Shown in pieces: positions 1 to 7,415 of a stretch of 49,470 nt of DNA (position 1 is its first letter; every line of letters begins with the position of its first letter). The notes beneath the pieces were generated by a model. It was not told where the DNA came from and made no database searches. It saw only the letters and a program-made list of their open reading frames with translations. This stretch comes from a virus. The stretch covers positions 1-49,470 of the IMG/VR virus record IMGVR_UViG_3300044949_001703; one strand, given 5' to 3'. A program made the translations under genes and the position numbers.

Positions 1-438
1 CAGAGCAACACTAAACTCTGGAATATGGTCAGGAATAGCCTTATTGATAATCTTATCACCAGCACGAGTTTTCAAATCCTTGTCAATAATACAATGGATA
101 AGTTCCTCGTATTCAGAATAATGCTCAATAAAACTATTCACAGCAGAGATAGCATCATGCCCAGTAATCTTTCGACTTTTTAGAGCATCCAGCAGATCAA
201 AGAAATTTTTGTACTCATTCTTTCTAGCCACAAGATGATTCTTCTTTTTCAAATTATCGCTGGTTACATTATATTGCCACAACGGATGATAAGTATAAAG
301 TAAAATATTTTTAGCGAAAGATGCTGCGGCACTGTTATGTCCGCAATAATCCAAAATAATTCCTTCCTTATCTTTAGTGCTGCTTGTAGCACGAAGATCA
401 CGAACCATTCCCATAACATAATCAAAATCGTGAATCAT
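1..438 (-). CDS. ATP-dependent DNA ligase, T4 gp30-like (C-terminal part outside window)
   Basis: Nick-sealing ligase for phage replication and repair. Read from ATG at 438 leftwards with no stop before the window edge, giving 146 N-terminal residues. The stretch around SRKITGHDAI, the following DLKTRAG and INKAIPDHIPE track the N-terminal domain of T4 DNA ligase (TRKLTGNAAIEE, DLECGAS, NKVWPGLIPEQ, from memory). The catalytic lysine motif lies beyond the edge and cannot be checked. An AGGAG Shine-Dalgarno precedes the ATG and a sigma70-type promoter lies just upstream. Confidence 0.8.
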   Translation of the reverse strand, partial: MIHDFDYVMGMVRDLRATSSTKDKEGIILDYCGHNSAAASFAKNILLYTYHPLWQYNVTSDNLKKKNHLVARKNEYKNFFDLLDALKSRKITGHDAISAVNSFIEHYSEYEELIHCIIDKDLKTRAGDKIINKAIPDHIPEFSVAL

Positions 439-465
439 TACAAATAGTCTCCTGTGTGTATCGCC

Positions 466-494
466 ATTCTACACTACGATTATCGACTTGTCAA
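466..494 (-). promoter_or_regulatory. sigma70-type promoter of the ligase gene
   Basis: TTGACA (489-494), 17-bp spacer containing TCGATA, TAGAAT (466-471). The TGA stop of the upstream HNH gene (491-493) lies inside the -35 box. Confidence 0.75.
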
Positions 495-931
495 GCAACC
501 CTACTTGAATCTTTCTGTCTGGACAACAGATTATTCAAAGAATCGACAACACCATTTATTAATACTGGTAATTCATCAGCACTAATATCGCTTCTTAATA
601 AGAGATAATTAAAAGCATTTAAAACTCCTTGAATATTATCTCCTAATTGACCAATACCAGTATTGCACTTATCACAAGCCCAGCCTCTAAACTTTTTAGT
701 TTTTTTACAGTGATCTAATCTTTCGCTATTTTTTTCTGAAAATAATTTATGACAACATTCACAGTTATTTGGAACTGGTGGTGCTTTTTTTCTTATCTTA
801 TATCTTATCTTAGTTTCTTTTTTAACACAACTTTTACATCTACTATCCAGACGATCTTTGTGTCCTCTATGTTTAGAAAAGGATTTACTATTTTTTCTTT
901 TACCACAATAAACACAAATTTTTCTACTCAT
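491..931 (-). CDS. recombination endonuclease VII-like HNH protein
   Basis: 146 aa. The core has CxxC pairs (CVYC, CKSC, CECC) and ends in LDHCKKTKKFRGWACDKCN followed by GQLGDN, which matches the endonuclease VII family signature (LDHDH-T-KFRGWLC-CN--LG--GDN). In place of the usual second acidic/His pair it has DHCKK, so activity should be tested. In T4 this fold resolves branched DNA before packaging; free-standing relatives act as homing endonucleases. It sits between the tmRNA and the ligase promoter, and its stop codon is embedded in that promoter. Confidence 0.8.
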   Translation of the reverse strand: MSRKICVYCGKRKNSKSFSKHRGHKDRLDSRCKSCVKKETKIRYKIRKKAPPVPNNCECCHKLFSEKNSERLDHCKKTKKFRGWACDKCNTGIGQLGDNIQGVLNAFNYLLLRSDISADELPVLINGVVDSLNNLLSRQKDSSRVA

Positions 932-933
932 AT

Positions 934-1287
934 TGGACGAGTCGGGAGTCGAACCCGAGTCTTAGCATAATTAAAATTATATCTTCTACAAGTTTATTAT
1001 GTTCATAAGTTTTATGAAAGATTAAAGAACAAACAACATTCATCTTTCCGTACCAACTAATCTCAGGCTAGAACCCGTTGGCTATTCTAGCAGCCGAAGG
1101 ATTTTACATCAATCTTTTGAACGCTACCTTCATCGCTTTCTAAGATTGTTGCTGTTATTTAATTAAGCAGCAAGGGCTAACTGAGTTTCGCCAGTTAAAG
1201 CGTTTGGTCTGCTTTTAAGGAGGCCAACAGACCAACCTCCACTTGCTAATATAATTCTCCTTATGTAATCGAAACCATTTCTCGCCC
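934..1287 (-). ncRNA. ssrA: transfer-messenger RNA (tmRNA)
   Basis: The 5' end GGGCGAG (1287-1281) pairs with CTCGTCC at the 3' end, leaving discriminator A at 934 with CCA not encoded. The 3' part has a T arm around GGGTTCGACTCCC and the 5' part the ATGGTTTCGA signature. An H-type pseudoknot (GGAGG/CCTCC interleaved with GGTCTG/CAGACC) precedes a tag reading frame that ends QLALAA-stop. With resume codon GGC the tag would be A-GETQLALAA. Length 354 nt is normal for tmRNA. Rescues stalled ribosomes and marks the products for proteolysis. Confidence 0.92.
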
Positions 1288-1481
1288 TATTTTTCAGAAC
1301 CTTCTTCAAGTTGATCAAACATTTTATTCAATTCAGATTCCCTAATTGCAATAATACTAGACCCACATTGTTTGAAATACATTTCTTCAACGTGTTCCAT
1401 AGTATAAAATTGAAATACGTTCAAACCAACACTCAAAGCAAAACCAATAATCAAAACAATATCCAAATATAAATTTCTCAT
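1287..1481 (-). CDS. small membrane protein
   Basis: 64 aa, hypothetical. One hydrophobic helix at about residues 6-26, then a charged C-terminal tail with a single Cys. The ATG at 1481 has AGGAG 6 nt upstream; a longer reading would run back into the tRNA and is rejected. The stop codon shares one base with the tmRNA 5' end, so the two are probably co-transcribed. Confidence 0.65.
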   Translation of the reverse strand: MRNLYLDIVLIIGFALSVGLNVFQFYTMEHVEEMYFKQCGSSIIAIRESELNKMFDQLEEGSEK

Positions 1482-1499
1482 AATAATCTCCTGGGTTAA

Positions 1500-1573
1500 T
1501 AGGGCGTGTTGGAGTCGAACCAACCTTTTGAATACCTTATAAGAGTATGTGCAACTACCGGCTGCAACGCCCC
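1500..1573 (-). tRNA. tRNA-Ile (anticodon UAU), slightly atypical D arm
   Basis: Acceptor GGGGCGT/ACGCCCT with a G-U first pair, T arm GTTGG-TTCGACT-CCAAC, anticodon stem ATACT/GGTAT with loop CTTATAA, giving anticodon UAU (codon AUA). The D arm pairs GCAG/TTGC, with one linker base to the acceptor and two to the anticodon stem. A UAU tRNA would serve the AUA codons abundant in this AT-rich genome. Confidence 0.75.
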
Positions 1574-1577
1574 ATAA

Positions 1578-1736
1578 TTATTGTTGTTCTAATTCCTTCA
1601 GTTTTTTTTCAAGAACCTCTATCTCTTTATAATACTTGAGACAAGACTTGCAGAAATCCGAAGAAATATAATCTCGTATGTCTGCAATTTTATCCTTTAG
1701 GTTTCTTATTTCGTTTTCTTTTTGGTTTAGATTCAT
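1578..1736 (-). CDS. small coiled-coil protein with CxxC
   Basis: 52 aa, unknown function. Charged helix throughout (heptad-like NLKDKIADIRDYI, then EIEVLEKKLKELEQQ) with FCKSCLKYY in the middle, a possible metal or disulfide pair. ATG at 1736 lies inside the 3' end of the upstream gene and has GGAG 8 nt before it. Confidence 0.6.
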   Translation of the reverse strand: MNLNQKENEIRNLKDKIADIRDYISSDFCKSCLKYYKEIEVLEKKLKELEQQ

Positions 1737-2064
1737 TTTTATTCTCCGTCCAGAAAATCATGGTATTCTCTTTATCACTCCATGCACACTGAACCAAGTC
1801 TTTAGCAGCGAGTCTTGCTAAACCAATATTATGAATCCATACACAAGTTTGTTCAAAAATTTCACCATTCGCATTTTCATCTAGCATCGGCCTATTTTCT
1901 TCATCAAATCCAAGACAATTCTCTTTCACAAGATTAATCATTTGACGAATAGAAATATACTCATTAAGATCATCATCATAAGTATCACAAATATTTTTGG
2001 CCGCACAGACCCTCATTTCTTCTGCATAACCTTCTAAATTAGTAATAGCATAAACTTCGCTCAT
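1690..2064 (-). CDS. hypothetical protein
   Basis: 124 aa. Not recognised. Mostly acidic and alpha-helical in appearance with a basic C-terminal tail (KPKRKRNKKPKG) that might bind nucleic acid. ATG at 2064 is preceded by GGAG at good spacing; an in-frame TTG further up is less likely. It starts 12 nt after the stop of the upstream gene. Confidence 0.65.
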   Translation of the reverse strand: MSEVYAITNLEGYAEEMRVCAAKNICDTYDDDLNEYISIRQMINLVKENCLGFDEENRPMLDENANGEIFEQTCVWIHNIGLARLAAKDLVQCAWSDKENTMIFWTENKNESKPKRKRNKKPKG

Positions 2065-2076
2065 GATATACTCCAA

Positions 2077-2349
2077 TTAGATATATTTCTTTACACCAGA
2101 ACCAGACTGACTATCATTAATATGGTCAATTGTATCTTGCATATTATGTTCTCCCCTGGAAAGCCACCGATTATCCTCATATAGTGCTGTGATCATTTGT
2201 GGAATCCAGTGCTGATAAGCAATATCATATTCTTGTGGAAAATACTCTTTTAAAATACGCTCAATATGAAACAGACTATTAGAAATAGAATCTCTATGGT
2301 CAACTAGTTTATTTAATTGATATTTTTGATCATTGGTTAATTGTGTCAT
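2077..2349 (-). CDS. hypothetical protein
   Basis: 90 aa, not recognised. Predicted soluble and helical. Its ATG overlaps the TGA of the upstream zinc-ribbon gene (ATGA), indicating translational coupling. Confidence 0.65.
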   Translation of the reverse strand: MTQLTNDQKYQLNKLVDHRDSISNSLFHIERILKEYFPQEYDIAYQHWIPQMITALYEDNRWLSRGEHNMQDTIDHINDSQSGSGVKKYI

Positions 2350-2750
2350 ACCACTTCTCTAGGTTTCAGTTTGAGCAACTTGTGTTTAGTTTTCCAAACT
2401 TTAGTCTCTTGATTCTGAATGTCTCCACCCATATAAATATGGCAGAAGCCTTGGTATTTGTCAAGTCCATAAGCAAGGATTCCATTATCATCAATACTCT
2501 CGACAAGAAATCGTCCACGATAACCCATAGGGATAAACTCTCCCTTGCTAACGTAGTATGGGCCACCAGCAACTTTGATCTTATCTCCCTTAACAAGATC
2601 ACGCCAGTTAATGTCACGAATAATCTTGGTATTCTTTTTCTCTTTGCTTTGACACTTGAAAATAAAAGGGGTATTGCATTGTGGACACATAAAAGCCCTT
2701 GGGCCGGTCAAGTGTCCACACTTATCGCAAGTTTTCTTACCCTTTGGCAT
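2346..2750 (-). CDS. zinc-ribbon protein with beta-rich C-terminal domain
   Basis: 134 aa. N-terminal ribbon CDKCG...CPQC (residues 8-11 and 22-25), then a beta-rich part (VKGDKIKVAGGPYYV, GYRGRFLVESI) resembling small SH3-like folds seen in phage proteins. Function unknown. First gene of an operon, with AGGAG 8 nt before the ATG. Confidence 0.7.
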   Translation of the reverse strand: MPKGKKTCDKCGHLTGPRAFMCPQCNTPFIFKCQSKEKKNTKIIRDINWRDLVKGDKIKVAGGPYYVSKGEFIPMGYRGRFLVESIDDNGILAYGLDKYQGFCHIYMGGDIQNQETKVWKTKHKLLKLKPREVV

Positions 2751-2784
2751 TTTCGTTCTCCTGTGTTGTAGTTGTGATGCTCTA

Positions 2785-2812
2785 AGTATACCAGACTAAT
2801 CGGCACTGTCAA
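2785..2812 (-). promoter_or_regulatory. sigma70-type promoter with CCGAT box
   Basis: TTGACA (2807-2812), 16-bp spacer starting GTGCCGATTA, TATACT (2785-2790). Drives the zinc-ribbon operon. Confidence 0.8.
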
Positions 2813-2861
2813 GCATGATTCTTTAGTGGATTTTTAGATTTTTTCACTAAATTAGATACGA

Positions 2862-3179
2862 TCACCTTGAATATCTACGACAACAAAACCATCGACCATT
2901 TTTACCCTGAGCATATCCAATATCAACAGTAATCATACCACTATTAGCAAAGCAACAATTATTATAGGCTTGTTGTGGAGTTGATCCACTGCCGCAACCT
3001 TCATATCCACTATTGCCACCAAAATGACCCACAATATTTCGTGATGCCATTGTTTCTGCTACTCCTTGTGCTGTGCTATTATTGATAGAGTAATTAGTAG
3101 TATAACTATAATTTCTAGGTTTAGCATCGCACACGTTCATTAGACCACAAATAGCCACGAATAAAATCATCTTCTTCAT
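2862..3179 (-). CDS. secreted Cys-rich small protein
   Basis: 105 aa. N-terminal signal peptide MKKMILFVAICGLMNVCDA. The mature part has an AQGVAETMASRNIVGHFGG segment, a Gly-rich YEGCGSGSTP, then NNCCFANSG and a C-terminal WFCCRRY. This layout reminds me of small secreted proteins of planctomycete genomes (recollection, not searched). A strong GGAGG precedes the ATG. Probably exported to the periplasm or cell surface. Confidence 0.7.
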   Translation of the reverse strand: MKKMILFVAICGLMNVCDAKPRNYSYTTNYSINNSTAQGVAETMASRNIVGHFGGNSGYEGCGSGSTPQQAYNNCCFANSGMITVDIGYAQGKNGRWFCCRRYSR

Positions 3180-3181
3180 AA

Positions 3182-3415
3182 TTAATCCTCCTTGATTAAA
3201 TCTTTGTCAGGGATAATTTTCAAACTACCCTTAGAATAATGACAAAAATAACTACTATGAATTTTGCGTTTAATTAGGTGATCAATTTCATCAAAAATTT
3301 CAGTATAAACATTAATTCTGTAACGATTATCAAACACATTAATAATCTTTGTCATCCAATAATGTTTAGGTTTTTCAACCTGTTTAAACAAAAGACTTTC
3401 AATTTCAAGATCCAT
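3182..3415 (-). CDS. hypothetical protein
   Basis: 77 aa, not recognised. Basic and aromatic. Its start overlaps the upstream gene by 11 nt, so the two are co-translated. Confidence 0.6.
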   Translation of the reverse strand: MDLEIESLLFKQVEKPKHYWMTKIINVFDNRYRINVYTEIFDEIDHLIKRKIHSSYFCHYSKGSLKIIPDKDLIKED

Positions 3416-3617
3416 TATTGCTAATCTCCGGTTTTTGATAAGTATCTACTGCAAGAGAGATTTTCTGGTCTGCTGGTGTTTGAATAAAATCTGTAGGATA
3501 ATAGTCTAGTGTTTCCCAATCCCATACCTCAACCCTTTCTTGCCAAGGAAAACTACCAGGATTTTTAACATCATTTGCTCTTTCATGCAAATAATTATAC
3601 AAATCTAGCCAAGTCAT
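3405..3617 (-). CDS. hypothetical protein
   Basis: 70 aa, not recognised. Trp/Tyr-rich N-terminal half. AAGGAA lies upstream of the ATG; the promoter lies 50 bp further up, inside the leader of a divergent HNH gene. Confidence 0.6.
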   Translation of the reverse strand: MTWLDLYNYLHERANDVKNPGSFPWQERVEVWDWETLDYYPTDFIQTPADQKISLAVDTYQKPEISNNGS

Positions 3618-3664
3618 ATTTTGGTATTCCTTTTAAAAAGTCTCATGTCTGCTCTGATTGGTGT

Positions 3665-3693
3665 ATTATACGTTGTAAGAGTATCTGTGTCAA
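3665..3693 (-). promoter_or_regulatory. sigma70-type promoter
   Basis: TTGACA (3688-3693), 17-bp spacer, TATAAT (3665-3670). It lacks the CCGATA box. It sits immediately upstream of the divergent HNH gene. Confidence 0.75.
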
Positions 3694-3704
3694 TGGGGGA
3701 TATA

Positions 3705-4235
3705 ATGAAGAAAAAATGTAGTGCCTGTGGAAAAAGTAAAACACTAGAATGTTTTCATATTAAAAAAGATAGTAGTTTCGGTAGAAATCATAAGTGTAAA
3801 GATTGTAGAAAAATATCTTCTCATAAATATTATTTAGAAAATAAAGATAGGTTGAATAAACAACATAAAGAATATAATTATAGTCATAGGCAACAACAGG
3901 CTAAAATTTTTAGAGATAAATATAACTCAGATACAGAATTTAAAATCAAACACACTCTTAGACGCAGATTGCGTCATGCAATTAAAGGTACAATTAAAAA
4001 GAAATCTGTTCATGAATTATTGGGTTGTGATATAGATTTTTTTAGAGAATACATAGAAAAACAATTTTTAAAAGGTATGAATTGGAAAAATCATGGCAAA
4101 TGGCATATAGATCATATTAAGCCTTGTGATAGTTTTGATTTATCTGATATAGAACAACAAAAAAAATGCTTCCATTATTCTAATCTCCAGCCTTTATGGG
4201 CTAAAGATAATTTAAAAAAATCAAATATTATCTAG
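3705..4235 (+). CDS. HNH homing-type endonuclease
   Basis: 176 aa. N-terminal CSACGKSKTLECF...CKDCR zinc knuckle, a basic linker, and an HNH motif at WHIDHIKPCDSFDL...FHYSNLQPLWAKDNLKKSN. The only plus-strand gene of the left arm. ATG at 3705 follows GGGGGA; longer in-frame starts would run through the divergent promoter. The inverted orientation between two minus-strand genes suggests insertion of a free-standing mobile endonuclease. Confidence 0.8.
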   Translation: MKKKCSACGKSKTLECFHIKKDSSFGRNHKCKDCRKISSHKYYLENKDRLNKQHKEYNYSHRQQQAKIFRDKYNSDTEFKIKHTLRRRLRHAIKGTIKKKSVHELLGCDIDFFREYIEKQFLKGMNWKNHGKWHIDHIKPCDSFDLSDIEQQKKCFHYSNLQPLWAKDNLKKSNII

Positions 4236-4446
4236 CACGACGATTAGCCCTATCAAGAATACGAATAGTTTGTGTAGCATTACTAGGAACCATAACAAGG
4301 GATGGAGCAGTTTTATGGTTCCAGTCCATAAAACCCACAGCACGACTCTCTACACTACAAGATTTACAAAGAATCTGGCGACCAGTTTCAACAAGAAACT
4401 CATAGCGATCAAAATCAATCTGATTTTTGCAGTAAATACAGTTCAT
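4228..4446 (-). CDS. DksA/TraR-like C4 zinc-finger protein
   Basis: 72 aa. CIYC at residues 3-6 and CKSC at 27-30 with a basic/aromatic loop between them, as in the short DksA/TraR-type zinc fingers of phages. Family members bind RNA polymerase through its secondary channel; whether this short form does is inference. Convergent with the HNH gene, overlapping 8 nt at the 3' ends. Confidence 0.55.
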   Translation of the reverse strand: MNCIYCKNQIDFDRYEFLVETGRQILCKSCSVESRAVGFMDWNHKTAPSLVMVPSNATQTIRILDRANRRAR

Positions 4447-4465
4447 GGTTGTCTCCGTTTGTCGG

Positions 4466-4493
4466 ATTATACCATAACCATCGGCACTGTCAA
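4466..4493 (-). promoter_or_regulatory. sigma70-type promoter with CCGAT box
   Basis: TTGACA (4488-4493), 16-bp spacer with GTGCCGAT, TATAAT (4466-4471). Lies within the 3' end of the deaminase gene and drives the zinc-finger gene. Confidence 0.8.
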
Positions 4494-4925
4494 CCCTTCT
4501 ACTTGAGTCTGATTGCCAATACTATCACTAAAATTGCCATTATCCAGACTGTAGTAGATATTAGATAATCCTACAGCATTTAATAGTTTATCACAATTAA
4601 CACAAGGCTTGCTTCCTAAGATAAGTCCTTGTCTATTAATACGAAGCACACATACTGTCCAATTAGCATTAATGGTATTATACATATCCAGCAGTTTAGA
4701 AATAAGATGAGATTCAGCATGGATGAATGGATATTCTTTATATTTTGGTAAATTAAATTGTTCGCCTATTCTATAAGCCCGTGCATGAGTTTTAATCGGA
4801 TTATTTTGGGTGAAACAAATCATTTTGTTGCCATCAAAGGCAGCAGCATAATGATAACAACGAATAAGAGGATTAGGGTTCCAATTTGCATAGGCTTTAC
4901 GAATCGTTTTGTTTAGTATCTTCAT
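4467..4925 (-). CDS. cytidine/dCMP deaminase-like protein
   Basis: 152 aa. Zinc site HAE (69-71) and PCxxC (107-111), in the order and spacing of the cytidine/deoxycytidylate deaminase superfamily. Probably makes dUMP for dTMP synthesis, which fits a ThyX gene 2 kb downstream, but the exact substrate is not shown. ATG 4925 overlaps the previous gene by 29 nt and has no clear Shine-Dalgarno, so the start is tentative. The 3' end contains the next promoter. Confidence 0.7.
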   Translation of the reverse strand: MKILNKTIRKAYANWNPNPLIRCYHYAAAFDGNKMICFTQNNPIKTHARAYRIGEQFNLPKYKEYPFIHAESHLISKLLDMYNTINANWTVCVLRINRQGLILGSKPCVNCDKLLNAVGLSNIYYSLDNGNFSDSIGNQTQVEGLTVPMVMV

Positions 4926-5067
4926 CTTTTTTAACCAAAATTCTAGCACCCTCAATAGTTGTGATTAATTCGTGATCATCCTCTATAGATTTTAGTGGTA
5001 ATCTATGAGGTTCCTTTTGAGAAGATATAAAATCAGTAAGTTTAATTCGTTTGGGTTCCTTGGTCAT
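4897..5067 (-). CDS. hypothetical protein
   Basis: 56 aa, charged, not recognised. AAGGAAG precedes the ATG at 5067. Overlaps the genes on both sides. Confidence 0.55.
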   Translation of the reverse strand: MTKEPKRIKLTDFISSQKEPHRLPLKSIEDDHELITTIEGARILVKKDEDTKQNDS

Positions 5068-5476
5068 TTTTTCTTCCTTGGTTATGGTATTCAAGACCTC
5101 TTTTCAAGAAATGTTCCTCATACTTAGTGAAACCAAAATGCTTTTTAGCAAACTCTAAAACTGTTTCTGGCTTAAAACAAGAACAAGAATAAACATCCAA
5201 ACTAATAAAATGAACAGCCTCAATAGCATGAATTTGAATTCCACTCTCAATTAAACCAACCCATCCACTCACACCGTACTTATCTGCATAAATTTCACGA
5301 CCATGATCAGTAGGCCCATGAATAACAATTGGTGGAGTCATACGAGTCATACCAATCTCATCAACAAGACGCTCTAAAAATCTATAGACTAATTCAAGAT
5401 TATCTGCGGTTCCTTCCGCAGTATCATACATATCAAGAAAATAACTATATCCGAAAGGCTTAATTTCTTCGCTCAT
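5042..5476 (-). CDS. S-adenosylmethionine decarboxylase-like protein
   Basis: 144 aa. IESGIQIHAIEAVHFISLDVY (residues 76-96) matches the prokaryotic AdoMet decarboxylase core (ESHISIHT...DVFTC): Glu77-Ser78 is the expected self-cleavage site forming the pyruvoyl group, His83 and Cys98 the expected processing and catalytic residues. Known enzymes supply aminopropyl groups for spermidine. The second His/Ser of the motif is altered (GIQ for HIS), so activity is likely but not certain. GAGGA precedes the ATG. Confidence 0.75.
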   Translation of the reverse strand: MSEEIKPFGYSYFLDMYDTAEGTADNLELVYRFLERLVDEIGMTRMTPPIVIHGPTDHGREIYADKYGVSGWVGLIESGIQIHAIEAVHFISLDVYSCSCFKPETVLEFAKKHFGFTKYEEHFLKRGLEYHNQGRKNDQGTQTN

Positions 5477-5486
5477 TTTTAATCCT

Positions 5487-5630
5487 CTAGTGTGCTAAAA
5501 TATATAAACCGATATTAGAAAAAGCATAACCACAATAGGCATAAAACATGCCATAATGGCCGGCCCTAAATTGTTCAATCGCAACATAAGCATAAATTAG
5601 ACCAGTTAAAATTATCAATGGTTTACTCAT
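5487..5630 (-). CDS. small membrane protein
   Basis: 47 aa. Two short hydrophobic stretches (residues 4-18 and 28-45) separated by EQFRAGHYG. The start overlaps the 3' end of the UV endonuclease gene by 4 nt (ATGA-type junction). Function unknown. Confidence 0.6.
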   Translation of the reverse strand: MSKPLIILTGLIYAYVAIEQFRAGHYGMFYAYCGYAFSNIGLYILAH

Positions 5631-6541
5631 GTTGTAACTCCTTTACAAATTTCTTCAAATCTTTCTATTGCATAGTCTTTGGCTTTTAGTTCCATGTCAA
5701 CATCAAAATCTAATCCATAAGTATTAAATGGATTTTCTGCATAATCAGCATGAGCACGGGGATTATTTCCTGACTTACTTTCGCTGTAATGAAAAAGAGG
5801 TTTGTGTCCATGCCAAGTATCATGACAAGCCTTAATTGCTGTTTCTTCATCTAGTCTATCTGGATGACATTTGTGATGCAGATAATCGAAAGTGATTGGA
5901 ATATTTGTATTAGCATGAAAATAGGTGATCAACTCAAATACACTCCAGCAATTAAGTTTATCATCATTTTCAATAACAAGTCGAGCCTTGCAGTTATCAT
6001 CTAGTCTATTAAAATTACGCTTAAATCTTTCAATAATTTCCATGTGGGTGCCATTCTTATTATGAACGTGCATATTCATGGGGGCATAATAATTTGCCGG
6101 AAGTCCAATTCTGTCAAAGAAACTGCTGTAGAAGTTGAGTTCTGTGATTGTTTTATCAATTGCTTTCTCGTTGTTTGATGCCAATACATTAAATTCACTT
6201 GGATGACAAGTGACACGAACATTAGTAGAGGCGATAGTTTGTGCAATATTATCAAACTCATCTTGAATACTATCATAATTAGGTAAATCTTCTAAACTCA
6301 CATTGGCTTCGTCATAAGTGATAAGAGGAAAAATATCGCTACTAACCCTGTAGCAATAATTATTATCTGCACAAAACTGAATCGTCGCATTAGTAACTTC
6401 CAAATTATTAAGTATTCTATCTCCGAGAGTTGATAACGCTTCTTCTCTTGAGAGTGTAGAAAATCTTTTAAATGTCATGGTCTGATGTTTCAGACCTTGT
6501 TCTTTTAATTTCAGACTGATACAGCACAAACCGTAACGCAT
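5627..6541 (-). CDS. uvsE: UV damage endonuclease (UVDE/UvsE family)
   Basis: 304 aa, full family length. N-terminal RYGLCCISL, then the RILNNL...YRVSSDIFPLITY block, TCHPSEF, MNMHVHNKNG, LVIENDD and a final FHYSES/HADY: the TIM-barrel metal ligands of UVDE are all represented. Nicks 5' of UV photoproducts in a light-independent repair path. ATG 6541 has AGGAG 5 nt upstream, so the longer reading frame is rejected. The promoter lies 20 bp upstream. Confidence 0.9.
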   Translation of the reverse strand: MRYGLCCISLKLKEQGLKHQTMTFKRFSTLSREEALSTLGDRILNNLEVTNATIQFCADNNYCYRVSSDIFPLITYDEANVSLEDLPNYDSIQDEFDNIAQTIASTNVRVTCHPSEFNVLASNNEKAIDKTITELNFYSSFFDRIGLPANYYAPMNMHVHNKNGTHMEIIERFKRNFNRLDDNCKARLVIENDDKLNCWSVFELITYFHANTNIPITFDYLHHKCHPDRLDEETAIKACHDTWHGHKPLFHYSESKSGNNPRAHADYAENPFNTYGLDFDVDMELKAKDYAIERFEEICKGVTT

Positions 6542-6558
6542 AGAATCTCCTTGACGGC

Positions 6559-6586
6559 ATCTTACCATATTATCGGCAGTTGTCAA
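6559..6586 (-). promoter_or_regulatory. sigma70-type promoter with CCGATA box
   Basis: TTGACA (6581-6586), 16-bp spacer ACTGCCGATAATATGG, TAAGAT (6559-6564). Confidence 0.8.
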
Positions 6587-6594
6587 CACAGAAT

Positions 6595-6786
6595 TTAGGC
6601 TTGTGTTGGATAAGCAATTACTGAATGAATTTTAACTATTTCATGATCCATACCAAAAGTATCTTCAAATGCTTTTCGTGCATGAGATGAGGATTCTGCT
6701 TTTACTGATTCAGAAATTAATATATGTTGTTTAGTGTCATCAAACTTATTATAAACTTGAGCAGTTATCAGATATTCTAATTCCAT
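6595..6786 (-). CDS. hypothetical protein
   Basis: 63 aa, not recognised. Beta-alpha-beta pattern typical of small phage proteins. Overlaps the end of thyX by 10 nt. Confidence 0.6.
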   Translation of the reverse strand: MELEYLITAQVYNKFDDTKQHILISESVKAESSSHARKAFEDTFGMDHEIVKIHSVIAYPTQA

Positions 6787-7415
6787 CCTAAAGCCTCACT
6801 AGTAATAGGCAGTTGTTCTTTAAATATTTCTTTTGTTTCATTCGCTAAAATCATATGTTCTTTTTGTGTTCCATTAGATGATCGTAATTGTATCCAATGA
6901 ATAAAAGAACGGACTGAACCACTCATATAAATTCTGGTCGGTGTTGCTAGTGGTAAAACAAATCTAGCACACTCTTTAGCAATACCATCTGCAATTAAAC
7001 CATCATATATTTCTTTACCTCTTTTGAAGTAGTCTAAAATATGGTATGTCCATAATTGTTTAGTCGCATCATCAATATCATCAATACTATTTTGTCTATT
7101 TTTAGTATCCTGACGCCTTAACTCAAACATAGGAATATCTTGTGCTAGAAGCGTAGCGTCAGCATATCTTTGACTAAATTCTTGGAAGGTAAAACTTCTG
7201 TGTCGTAAAATTTGAGCAGCAATTCCCCTAGTTGTATTTATTTCAATAGTTAAAAACGCTTGCTCAAAGACCGAGAAATGTTGATGGTCTATACAATACT
7301 TTATTAATTTAGCATAGTTTTCATTATTTTGTCCTGCTGGATTTGATACTCTAGCACAATAGGATATAAGTTGTTCTGCATTTGGAGTAATTGAAATTAA
7401 TTTTACTAAATTCAT
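6777..7415 (-). CDS. thyX: flavin-dependent thymidylate synthase ThyX
   Basis: 212 aa. The family signature RHRxxSxQExSxRY is present as RHRSFTFQEFSQRY (71-84), and the C-terminal RSFIHWIQLRSSNGTQKE block gives further FAD/dUMP ligands. Methylates dUMP to dTMP with methylene-tetrahydrofolate and FAD. The start overlaps the stop of the upstream HNH gene (ATGA), which may have been inserted between this gene and its former upstream neighbour. Confidence 0.95.
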   Translation of the reverse strand: MNLVKLISITPNAEQLISYCARVSNPAGQNNENYAKLIKYCIDHQHFSVFEQAFLTIEINTTRGIAAQILRHRSFTFQEFSQRYADATLLAQDIPMFELRRQDTKNRQNSIDDIDDATKQLWTYHILDYFKRGKEIYDGLIADGIAKECARFVLPLATPTRIYMSGSVRSFIHWIQLRSSNGTQKEHMILANETKEIFKEQLPITSEALGWN

